Shown here: positions 12,780 through 22,800 of the stretch, one piece after another
How the letters are laid out: each line of letters starts with the position of its first letter
Position numbering within the stretch: the stretch's first letter is position 1
Source of the DNA: Mycteria americana
Lineage: Eukaryota > Chordata > Aves > Ciconiiformes > Ciconiidae
DNA length: 64,000 bases
Assembly: GCF_035582795.1 (NCBI RefSeq)
Contig: NC_134367.1
Span: 106,688,062-106,752,061, forward strand
Direction of reading: 5' to 3'
The notes under the pieces: model-generated
What the model saw: only the letters and a program-made list of their open reading frames with translations
What the model was told of the DNA's origin: nothing
Databases searched by the model: none
Program-made: the position numbers and the translations under genes

Positions 12780-13012
12780 CTATTTGTAGGAACGAGAACT
12801 TTTTTTTATAGATGTGTGTGTATAAAATATATTTATAAAATATATAAATATATGTGTGTGTATCCATAAATATATATAAAATATATATATAAAAAATAAA
12901 AGTTCTCATTCTCTCTCAAAAGTTCTCTCTACTATATATAGTATATATTACATATTCATTCCTATATATATAAAATATAAAAAAAATTAAAAGTTCTTGT
13001 TCCTACAAATAG
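12780..13012. repeat. AT-rich inverted repeat with imperfect internal copies
   Basis: The 24-base arms at 12780-12803 and 12989-13012 are reverse complements with a single mismatch, sharing TATTTGTAGGAAC on the left and GTTCCTACAAATA on the right. The interior is TA/TG-rich (TATATA, TGTGTG, ATATAAAATAT tracts). It contains two further partial copies of the right-arm motif AAAAGTTCT, at about 12897 and 12918. The whole can fold as a long cruciform. It could be an old MITE-like element or a microsatellite that grew by hairpin-mediated duplication. No target-site duplication was identified. Confidence 0.8.
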
Positions 13013-16000
13013 GTTCTTTCTCTCTATATCAGAAACATACCTTTGATTTGCAAGTTGACAAGTAGTTACATATGTATATGTATATATGGATAGCAGTCTT
13101 GCGTGTCAAACAGCATGTTCTATAAAGTAGCCTTTATCTTCTGGAACGTGAGCGTTGCGAGAGCGGGCTGTGGTTGTGTGACATGCAGTCCTAGGGGCGG
13201 TGGGGCTGCTTGTATTGGTAAGGTCGGCAGGATGTGCTCTCAAATTCATCCAGGCATTACTGCGCACGCTAATGAAATGTGCAGCGCAGAAGTATGGACT
13301 TCTACTTCACTAAGGATAATAAACAGTAAAATCTAAGGTTTTATTATGGTATACATTACAATTTTCCATTATTTGTCATCTCCTCTTTGCCTCACCTTTA
13401 TTAGGTGCCACCTCAGCCCTCTGAGTTGAACCTTCGTACATGTATTTTTATAAAAAGGAGAATTCAAACGTTTTTTTCCCTAGCACCCTGCATCAGAATA
13501 ACTGAGATTCTACATGACCACAGTTACGGCTGCAGATTTCTGTGCGTGCCACAAAGAATTAATTGTGCAATCATCCTGCACTCGTCATCAGTGTGAGAGT
13601 TTACAAAAGTCACCTCTTAACTTTTAAAAGTTATTCCTCTTCCAACAATGTTCTTTAGTTTATGAAATGTGGCCAGCCACCTTACTTAATGACCTGGTCG
13701 TCAGCAGTTTTAGAAAGATTATTGCCTTTGTATTTCACACAGCACATTTGCGTATAACCAAAACAATCTAAAAAGAAACCACAAATTGTAAAATCCTGAC
13801 CACGTAATTTTTAAGTTAATAGGAAACATGAAACCTTTACGTTTAGTGAAGTAACTTTCCAGGTGTCCCTGTTTTTCTAATAAACAGTTACTGTTTATTA
13901 AAAAAAAAATCAATATATAAAAAGACAGTATTGTATTGAATTAAAAGCGCCAAAACAGGTACGTTCTGTTCTTTCCCTGTGTGCACGCTAAGGGCCCGTT
14001 CCTGCTTTTTGGCTGACAAAGCTTCCACTGACAGCAGCCCCACAGGATAAGTCCATTTCATGAAGGCACGGGGAACAGATAAGTGTAAGTTGAGTTTAAC
14101 TTTAGTGTCTGATAATCCCAGCAGCTTTTGAAACTAACAGGTAATCATTAAATAAAAAACACTTTGGAATGAATAAAAAATACAAAGCTTTTCAGGCTAA
14201 AATATAAAGCCATAATTAGGATGATTTTGACAGATATCCCAGCCCTGAAATTACAGGTAGAATGCGGGAGCTGGGTTACCTGTGCAGAAGGGCATGTGAT
14301 GATTGAATTCTGATGATATTACTCTTTATCCAGCTCTGTAGAGTGCACACAGTTTGGCTCTGCATTTTTCAACAATTTTTGATTGCTGCCCCTGTGCCTT
14401 GCTCACTTTAGCAAGGTAGAAATGGCACCTGCTTAGAGTCTAGTTTGCAGGACTTTTATGGCAAAAAAACCCACCCCAAAACAAACCCTTAAATGTGCAG
14501 GGGAGAGCTTTCAGAAATAAGATCGGGTATATCATGATGTATATGTTCCAGATATTTTCCATTTACAGAATGGAAAGTTGGTGTTTATGAATGTCGATGT
14601 GTATTTGAATGATTTGGCTAGCAAGTAGGTGTCCCTTCCTGGGGTGAACTGGAGCAGCTCAGGCATGTGTGATGGGCCTTCTGCAGCTGCTGGGGATTTA
14701 GCTCAAGTGGCCAGGGCTTTTGGAATGGAGAAGCTGAAGCTGGTCTCTGCCGCTGTGCCCGGGAAGTTCTGCCTGGCAAAAACATCACCAGGGTGATACC
14801 AGAAAGTTTTAGGGAATGGAGCTTTGTTGCAGTGGTGAGGCAAAATGGAGACCTGCACCCTGGTAAGCCTGACACCCTGTGTCACGCCAAGAGGGTCAGA
14901 TGAGAAGCAAATGGCTTTGTTCTCTTTCGACACGACCCAAGATTTATTTTAAATTTTTTTTTTTCCCTAGCTGGTCTGAAAGACTCTGAGGAAACCTTGC
15001 CAAATCAGAAGGAATCTCAGCAACTTTCAAAATCTTGTCAGACTGGTTTACTGTCAGCCTGGCTTGGATCTGTGGTGGCTTATGTGGAGGGCTCCTCTGG
15101 AGTTTGGACCTCCAGCACCTGCAGCTGTATGGGCAGCTTGACCAGCTGGGCACCGAGCCCATGGGGGTTTGATAGCCTTCAGCAGGGCATCTCTAAGGCT
15201 CCAGGATGTGTGAAAGACATTGCAAAGTTTGGGGGTTCTTTTTCTCCTCCAAAATGGAATAAAAATAAACTTACAAGAATCAAAACACTTTGCGATCTGG
15301 CAGGGCTGTATCTGCAGAGGTGTCCCGAGAGATGGTGGGAAGTTTCCTACGGAAGGAGGGTGTCGAGCACTGTCCCCGTGGCTGCCTTGAAGCCCCCGAG
15401 GCAAGTGGTGGGCGATGCATTTACAGCAGCGAAGTGTGTTACAGGGCTGTAGATGCTGTGTAAGGAATTTCTCCATGGTTTCAGCTGTAGCTTTTGGAGG
15501 AAATAATTTAATAACCCTTTTCTTTAGAAGTATTTGTGGTTGAGGTACTTCATGTAACAGAGCTGATTCCTCAGCTGGTTAGCAGCGGAGCTGTGAGATG
15601 TAACAGCTCGAGGAACTGTCCCCTTGGTTTTGTACAGGTGTGTTGCAGAAGTGAAACCAGCTGAGTCTACATGTTGAGCTTGCTTGTTTATTTGAGTAAT
15701 TTTGGAAACATTGCCATGCCTGACACTGCAGCTGTGTTTTTGAGGTCAGTAGGAGGAGGACATTGACATGTGCAGCAGTAAAAGTGTGATGTTGTGGCAG
15801 AGATGTTTAATCTGGCCTTGCAGGAATTCATAGATTTAAGTGGAAAGCACCGTTAACTCTTGCATCAGGAGGACGCAGTCTTGGTTGTGTCTGCAGTGCT
15901 GTACGTACCCATGCATTTTTAAAGAATGAAGAGTAAGATTACTTTCAGAGTCTGTGCGTGTACGCATACCTGTAAATAATATATTTTCTTAGCTCCTTCA

Positions 16001-17507
16001 TCTCTCTGAGAATCTCATCTCTGCTGGTACCCACAGCAGCACTAGGTCAGCTGGCCGTGTTGGTGCAAGAGTCCCCGACAGCAGAGCCCTGCCAATGCAA
16101 ACAGCGTGCAGCCGCTCGGTGCTGCTGGGTGCCTCCGTCCCCCAGCACACAGCCACAGCTGCTCCGAGGAAGTACTTTTCCTCGCAGACATGCTGGGAAG
16201 GAAAAACTCACTCTTAATTTTGGGGCTGCCATTGTCGAGCTTCAGAAAACATTCGAACGTTTTGCAGAAAGAAGATGGTTCCTGAGATGTGGTCAGCCAG
16301 AGAAAGTCTTTGGTGGTGTTCGGCTGGTTTATGTCTTACACGATTCTCATTGTGCTTTCAAATAGACCCCAGTCATCCTATCTCACTTCTGGTACGTGTG
16401 TTTTACCTGTCACACTGCAGGCACCGGCCCAGCTGTGCTTCCGAATGCCTGTGCCCCTTCAAGTACCTCTTCTACATGTTTCTTCATCTCTGGAAACAAA
16501 GCAGAGGTTCTTCAGAAACAGCCTCGTCTCACCTAGGAGCGTGTGCTTGGGAACTCCTGGCGAGTAAAACCTGCGAGGACTTAATTGAGAAGGGAATATA
16601 GGGCTAAAATGGGTGAGGGTGAAGAAAAAGGCTACTTGCTCCCTTCTTATAAAGGTAATGTTGATGTACAGGGGTGATAAATGGACTGTGAGAGAAAAGC
16701 TTTATGGCATAAAGGTGAGGGATGCCTAGCAGACTGTAGTTTCCGGACGGCAGCCGTCCTCCTGAGGTCAAAGCGTGAGCCGTTCCCCCGTGTACATGCA
16801 CCGGAGCAGGCACGGATGGAGCCCGTGATGTTTGTCGTGGCCAAAAGAGGCAGCGGAAAAACGGAATTCCAGGCGCAGCCGAAGCCTTTGGGGCTTGAGC
16901 GTTTCTGTCAAGTGCAGGGGAGGATGTATTTTCCCACTTCCGACAGGAGAGGAGACCTCGGCGAAGGAGCAAATCCTCCTCCTCTCTCGTGCCCTCCCTG
17001 CTCGGCGGGTAGCCCCCGCTACCCCGCGGCCTGTCAGCGGGGAGCGATGAGAATTGCCCAAAACGCCCTTGGGAGCGAAACCTGGGAGCAAGGCGAGGGG
17101 CAGCGCGGGCTGAACCCCGCCCGCTGCCGGTGCAGCGGGCAGATCCGTACCCTCTGCCCCTGCAACCTCTACGAGCCCCGCATCCAAGCGGTCTCCAAGA
17201 GGCGGGTAATTCTTCCTCTAAAGCAAGGGTGGGATTTGGCCCAATTACTTCAATAATAGGGGCAAGACACGTTAAAGCCCTCCTTTTAAAAAAAGAATTA
17301 AAAAGCAAAAAGCCTGGCAGGAGCTGCTTTTTCTCCGCGGCTCCGGGCTGCCTCCCCTCTCCTCCCCCCCGCCCCCGGGGCTGAGGCACCTCGGCCGGCG
17401 GCGGGGACGGCGGCCAGGCTGCGGCAAGTCCCTCGCCGGTGGCGCGGAGGGGAATAAATAGCCGGGCGGCGGCGCGGCCGGCGGAGCTCTGCGCTCCCCG
17501 CAGCCCC

Positions 17508-17583
17508 TCCACGTCACTTCGCGGCGAGGCGAGCACGTGGGGCGGGGAGACCTTATAAATCTCCCTCTCCCTGCGCGGCCGTG
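17508..17583 (+). promoter_or_regulatory. TGFB2: TGFB2 core promoter (CRE/ATF, E-box, GC box, TATA)
   Basis: A CRE/ATF site (CACGTCAC) lies at 17510-17517, an E-box CACGTG at 17534-17539, a GC box GGGGCGGGG at 17539-17547 and a TATA box TATAAA at 17554-17559. If TATA begins at -30, the start falls at 17584. The E-box is then at -50 to -45 and the CRE at -74 to -67, the positions described for the mammalian TGFB2 promoter, where ATF/CREB and USF proteins bind. The agreement of three spacings makes this call strong. A second AT-rich motif (AATAAATA, about 17453-17460) upstream could support minor initiation. Confidence 0.9.
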
Positions 17584-17670
17584 ATGTTATCTGCTGGCAC
17601 CCGTCCCCTCCTCGCAGGGAGAGCCGAGGGGCCGGGGGCGGCGGGCGGGGGGCGCCGGGCGGAGCGCTAG
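17584..17670 (+). other. Possible uORF 1 in TGFB2 leader (28 codons)
   Basis: ATG at 17584-17586 coincides with the predicted transcription start, and the frame runs to TAG at 17668-17670. If transcription starts at or after this position, the ATG is absent from or unusable in the mRNA. Only transcripts that start further upstream would carry it. Confidence 0.3.
17628..17652 (+). other. TGFB2: G-quadruplex motif in TGFB2 5' UTR
   Basis: G runs at 17628-17631, 17634-17638, 17643-17645 and 17647-17652 with short loops lie about 45-70 bases after the predicted start on the sense strand. The motif could form in the mRNA leader near the cap, where such structures tend to reduce translation initiation. 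Confidence 0.7.
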
Positions 17671-17931
17671 ATCCGCCGGGAGCTGCGCGCCGCGCCGCCG
17701 GGGCCAGCCCCAGCCCCAGCCCCGCGGGGGAGGCCGGGGGAGAGCGGCGCTGCGCCGCGGCCAGCCCCGGGCGGCCGCGCTCCGCGCCTGCGAGCCGCGG
17801 GAGGCTGTCGGGGCGGCGGCGCTGCCTCGCTGACTGCGGCGTGGGGTTGGCGTTTCGGAAGGAGGAGGAAGAGGAGGGAGCTGGAAACAGCTCTGCAGCG
17901 CGCAGCGGCCCGGCCGGGGGTGGGTCGGTGC

Positions 17932-18135
17932 ATGCAGCGCGGGGCGCACGCAGCAGCCTGCGGGACGCGGCCGGACGGAGGATCGCCGCCGCTCGCTGCC
18001 GCCGCCGCCGCCGCCGCGGGGGCCAGGCGCCGCCGCGGGGCCGCCGCCTGCCGCTCCGCCCGGCCGCGGGGGCCGGGGCTCGGCGCAGCCGGGCGCACAC
18101 GTGCGCGCCTCTGCCGGCGCCGCCGCGGGGGCTGA
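17932..18135 (+). other. uORF 2 in TGFB2 leader (67 codons)
   Basis: This is the only upstream ATG clearly inside the predicted leader. The frame encodes 67 residues rich in Ala, Arg, Gly and Pro and ends at TGA 18133-18135, well before the main ATG. The start context is weak (T at -3). The peptide composition simply reflects GC-rich DNA, so any role would come from translation control rather than the peptide. Confidence 0.5.
17998..18015. repeat. (GCC)6 trinucleotide run
   Basis: Six GCC units in the TGFB2 leader, inside uORF 2 where they read as Ala. A GCTGCC run lies nearby at about 18160-18180. Such runs can vary in length between individuals. Confidence 0.85.
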
Positions 18136-18698
18136 GCGCCGCCGGGCGCGGGGCGGTGCCGCTGCCGCTGCCGCTGCCCGCCCGGAGCCGCCGGGCGCCG
18201 CGGGCGCACGGCGGGGCTCAGCGCCGCGCCGGCACCCTCTCCCCGCCGGCCGCGGCAGCGCCCTGTGATCCCCATCGCTGCCTCCCCCCCTCCCTTTTCC
18301 TCCTGTTTTCCCGTCAATTCGTTGTTTTCCAGCCCGCTCCGCCGGCGCGCTGGGAGCAGCCTCTCTCCCGTTTACTGGAGTCGCAGTCTGTTTATCTGTT
18401 CGGGGGGCTTTTCCTCCCCTTTTTTTGCTGTCCGGCTCGCTCCACCCCGAATTTTGTCTAGTTGTAGCAACTCGCCTGTTTTTTTTTTTAATTATTATTG
18501 GCATTTTTTTTCACGGGCGCCTCCCGTGCGTTTTTCGATTGCAGGTCCTCCTTGCAGTCCGGTTTTTAACTGCATTTTGTCTGCAGATCTTCCCTTTGTT
18601 TGCACACATCCCCTTTTTATTTTTAATTTTTTTTCGTTGTTGTTGTTCGTTGTTAAAGTCACTCTTTTTTTGGGGGGCGCTGTATTTAAACACTTAAA

Positions 18699-19041
18699 AT
18701 GCACTGCTATCTCCTGAGCGTGTTTCTCACCGTGGATCTGGCCACCGTGGCTTTCAGCCTGTCTACCTGCAGCACCCTCGACATGGATCAGTTTATGCGC
18801 AAAAGGATCGAGGCGATCCGGGGGCAGATCTTGAGCAAACTGAAGCTCACCAGCCCCCCGGACGAGTACCCCGAGCCCGAGGAGGTGCCCCCGGAGGTCA
18901 TCTCCATCTACAACAGCACCAGGGACCTGCTGCAAGAGAAAGCCAACCACAGAGCCGCCACTTGCGAAAGGGAGAGGAGCGACGAGGAGTATTATGCCAA
19001 AGAAGTTTACAAAATAGACATGCAGCCTTTTTACCCCGAAA
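18699..19041 (+). CDS. TGFB2: TGFB2 coding exon 1 (signal peptide and N-terminal LAP)
   Basis: ATG at 18699 (A at -3) opens 114 full codons plus one base. The donor GTAAGT follows at 19042. Residues 1 to about 20 form a signal peptide (hydrophobic [15 protein letters not shown]). The latency-associated peptide then begins [12 protein letters not shown]. Cys24 is the residue that links LAP to LTBP or GARP partners. The helix that follows ([18 protein letters not shown]) is the straitjacket segment that wraps the mature cytokine. An N-glycosylation site is at Asn72 (NST). TGF-beta-2 is secreted as a latent complex and signals through TGFBR2/TGFBR1, with TGFBR3 help. The exon ends PFYPE, one residue shorter than human, which has Ser before Glu; I recall the chicken protein as also shorter. 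The mature domain is outside the window. Confidence 0.97.
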
Positions 19042-19811
19042 GTAAGTCCTCTGTGTTTGTGCATGTGTGTGTAATTTCGCCCCCGAGGCTTGGCAGTGCC
19101 CAGCACCTTCAAATACCAGCCCCATGCATCATAGCCTGCCTTCTGCGCTCGGTTTGCTCTTATCCTCAGCATCTCTTAGGTGGTGGCTTCTAGGGTTTCG
19201 TTTAGGTGGCGGGGTATACACATGCCCGGGTGGGTTGGGGGGGGGGTCAGCTGTCCCCCAGACTCGAGAGGTTTCCCATCCCCTTTGAAGTCACCCAGGA
19301 GTCCCTAAAGGTGCCTCTGCTCTCCACCACCACGTACCTGAGCAAAGCTCCCCCCCCCGGCCCAGGGTCCCGCTCCCTCCCCAGCACTGGGTTTAGCTCC
19401 CCCGCAGCCCCGTGTGCAGCCTCCAAAAAGAGCCAATGTCTTTCCACTGCTGTTGTTTCCCTTGGAGTGTCTGGGTCGGGCAGGTTTCCATCTCTCCATA
19501 ACTGAAAAGAAAAGGAGGTCTTTAAAAAAAAAAAAAAAAAAAAGTCACCGGCTCCTCTTCTGTCTGCGCCCCTCCAGAACATTGTCCCGCAGACCGCTAT
19601 TCACATCGGTGCTCAGAGAGGGCAGAGACGTAGACATCCTGCCTCCTCTTCCCGCTTTAACTAGCCTCACGTTTCAGTTCATGGGTGCTTTCATTTCAGG
19701 TACAGAAAAAGTTTTCCCTTCTGGGTAGCCTCAGTTCTTGGAACCTGTCTCAGCCCGTCTGCCTTTTGCTGTTTTTAACGACCCTCTGGTGATCCACGCC
19801 ACGTTTTGCAC

Positions 19812-19842
<31 letters not shown>

Positions 19843-22800
19843 TACAAATGCTCTGTGCTGACCAAATCCACTTAGGATGATTAATAATCATAAAGACGTG
19901 CCTTTTTGTTTTGGTAGTGAAGTTTAAGTGTATAGAAAAAAAAAAAAAGAAAAAGCACCGCACTCCCTTAAAAGAATCTAGATCATCGTCATACCGAGGA
20001 AAGTGAAATACCAGAAGCAGAAAATAACTTCACCGTTCGCATATCCAAAACCTAGTCCCTACTCTTTTCATTTAGCTCGCTTTTCTCTCTCTTCCCTCCC
20101 CCGCCACTTGATGCCCTATATACTTGCTGTCTGTTTTTGAAAAGCACATACCTCTTGCTTAAATAGATAATGCAGCCATCTTGGTAACTTTATCCTAGAG
20201 TTTCTAATTGCGTTTTCCCCTTATTTATTTTTAGTTTAGCAAGTTGTAGCTTTGGGGCTTGCTGTGTCTTGCATGTGATAGTCCTAGGATGCCAGCCAAG
20301 GTATCTGAACCCCATGCTCGGTGCAGCTGCCTCCCTTTCTTCCTTTATTCTTAAATGACAGCATCAGGTACAGGACACCCTGGCAGTCACAGCCACTTTA
20401 TTATTGTAATTACAGCACCGTCCATAATAGCCATGATAAATACACTCTGCCCTTGTTACCCTCGGGGAAGAAATACTTTTTCTTTTTTTTAATTTTAAAT
20501 GTGTATTTGGAGCCAAGTGGGTATGAGCAGAGAGGTTCAGTATAATTCATAGCCATAGTGAGAACACAGAAATCATGCCTGTTTCCCACGTTGGTATGCT
20601 GTAGTATTTTGCTGGTGGTTTTGGTGGAAGTCAGCACTTTGTCTTGAGACCTATCAGATCATGCCCTGCGCAGAGGAATGAGTGCCTATGGGCAGAGGTT
20701 AGGAAGACCCATAGCGGTGCCTTGGCTTGTGGAGTTGACCCTGTAACAGAGAGTCTCCGAGAATTGTAAAACGCATCCATCCTGAGCACATCTGTCCTTT
20801 TTCCTCGCATGAGCAAACTACAAAGAACCGATAGTCCAAAATGCAGCCGCATACTTTCCAGAAAATTAAAATATCTGTGGTGTGTGACTTGGATGGTGTT
20901 GACAAAAGAGGATCTATTTTTAAAATGTTGTCAGAGGCCAGATTTGTACTGAAGTATCGATAGAGGTTTTGGAAGAGCGAAGGAGATTGCAGGTATCTAC
21001 CAACAGAGTGCATCAGACGTTTGGGATCGGAGGGCCAGTTAGCAGCAGATCCAGTACTACTGTGCAAGGGCTGTCGCTAACATCAGAGTAAGTAGGTTAA
21101 CTGTTTTTCCACTGCTCTCTAGTTATGCTGGATGGAGCGAACCTTTCCAAAAAAGACAGAAAGGAAGAAATCGCTCCACCATATTTTAAAGGAAGAAATT
21201 GAAAGCGCAGCTCTGGCGGCCCTGGGCGCTTTCTCCTAGACGTCTCGGAGTGAATTTTTTTAACTCTACAGTTTCTGCTGCGTCGGAGGGAGGCAGGAGG
21301 GAGAAGGGGATCAGTGTGAACGCACTGGAGGTCAAAAGCTGCTGGAAGGAAGGCATGGGAAAGATCAGTGGTTCAGTTTTTACCACAAGTTGTTAGCGTT
21401 CAGTAACTGACTACAACCCAAGTATTACAAATATGCTCTAATTATACTCATAGTCAGCAATATATCACTGGAGATCGCTGATAGGTCTTTGTGGGGCATT
21501 TTGTAAAGTTCAGACTAAATATTTTTAGCAATGAGGAGATTTAAAAGGAAAACTATAAGAGATATTGTATATACCCTAAGGCATATTTTGTCTTAAATAT
21601 TATCCTTGGCCAACTGTACTGTATAAATACAGTAAATATGAATAGAACTGGCAAGATGCCAATCTCCTGGGATGAATTTTAGTCAAGAAGGTATTTATGG
21701 GATATAAATAATACTGTGTCAACATTTAAAGAAGAGATCTGATTAGTTTTGAATTTATTCATATTAATCTTTTCACATGCTGTTAGTTTAAGGCTCAAAG
21801 TAAAGTTATGCTAAGGTTTACTGATGGTTTGCACTGAGGAAGTAAGGGGGCATCTGGCATCTGGCTTGACAGTCCAGTTGAGGTTAAAGACACATCAGGT
21901 CAGAATATATGTGGAAATTCTGCGAGTCAGAGACTGCCAGACCCAAAAACAACAGATGTAAAAAGTAGTGAAAAAATACTACAAAGGGGTTTGGAAAAAA
22001 CAAAAAGCTTTTGTCTGTCAAGCATGCCTGCCTGCGTTGTGCTCGTGACAGCATGGATTAGATACTGAAAGTTTGAAACTCTGCTAAGTCCAGTCGGCAG
22101 TCAGAAATTGCATTGTTTTATGGAGCAGTTTAAAGAGGGAGGTGGGGTATGGAAGCTGAGCACAACATCAGAAAGAGTTCTTGCGCGTTCTGTGCCTAGG
22201 CAAAGTTACCTGAGTAGATGCTTAATACTGATTTCTGTGAAAGCTGGGTCACGTTAGAAGTTTATTACTTACCAGTTCTTCATTGATTATCTAGGGCCTG
22301 ATACTTAAGCTAGTTACTTACTTGAGGCTAGGTGGTAATTGCCATTGCACTGAGAACAAATAGAAATTTAATGCCAGCACAGTTCAGGATTGCAAATTGT
22401 AATACTAATGCTTAACTGGGATACTCGAGAAAAACAGGCAACACGTGTATGCGGGACCTGGGGCCCAAGTCTGTCATCTTCATTCATGGCAATTTTTATC
22501 ACAGTCAGTGAGCTGGTTGGTACTGATGGCTTAAGGCTAACGCAGGTAATTTTTTAAGTTTTCTGTATTCTTGGAGATAGGTCTATCATCACAGTTCTTC
22601 TGGGTTTGCACCTGGTTTTGCATGGATTTTAACTACTTTCATATGAAGGAGCCACCACGGGTTCCAGCCTGCACTGGGTGGTATGATTAGTCTTCTCAGG
22701 AGCTCTGTACCATGAATATTGCTTTACATAGACTGTCGTTCTGCTGAATATTTGCCTCATGAAAGACAACATTATAAACTGGCTGGGCACAATGACATGC

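Larger units (their letters stand above)
12021..16789. other. RRP15-TGFB2 intergenic region, right part
   Basis: No gene is supported. It holds a 20-base T run at 12545-12564, the AT-rich inverted repeat at 12780-13012, and AT-rich then more mixed sequence up to the TGFB2 CpG island. Overlapping open frames on both strands around 14.6-15.5 kb (151 codons at 14997-15452 on +, 140 codons at 15476-15054 on -) have no domain I recognise, and mirror-strand openness suggests composition rather than coding. Confidence 0.55.
16790..18420. other. TGFB2: CpG island over the TGFB2 promoter and 5' UTR
   Basis: G+C and CpG density rise sharply from about 16.8 kb and peak between 17.3 and 18.3 kb, where nearly every line carries many CpG dinucleotides. 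The density stays moderately high into coding exon 1. The island covers the TATA box, predicted start and most of the 5' UTR. The same composition opens long artefactual reading frames on both strands, including one of 498 codons on the minus strand. Confidence 0.85.
17584..18698 (+). other. TGFB2: TGFB2 5' UTR
   Basis: The leader runs from the predicted start to the TGFB2 ATG, about 1115 bases, and I see no need for a 5' UTR intron. A long leader of over 1 kb is also known for mammalian TGFB2. The first 700 bases are extremely GC-rich, with a G-quadruplex motif and a (GCC)6 run. The last 280 bases switch to T-rich sequence with many T runs. It contains two upstream ATGs, each with its own short frame. 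These features suggest cap-dependent scanning would be hindered. Length and unspliced state are inference. Confidence 0.7.

Noticed and set aside
14618-15476. Overlapping frames on both strands upstream of TGFB2 as a small gene
   Set aside because: Open on both strands at once, no domain, no promoter or splice signals I could support.
16604-18100. 498-codon minus-strand open frame as a protein gene
   Set aside because: The composition (Arg, Pro, Ala, Gly) and the several parallel open frames on both strands are what a CpG island produces, and it overlaps the promoter and leader of TGFB2. No domain is recognisable.
17587-18504. Minus-strand 305-codon and 216-codon frames and plus-strand 206-codon frame
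   Set aside because: Same cause: stop codons are rare in GC-rich DNA. They overlap each other in different frames.
18495-19172. 225-codon minus-strand frame over exon 1
   Set aside because: It is the mirror of the conserved TGFB2 coding exon and has no recognisable domain of its own.
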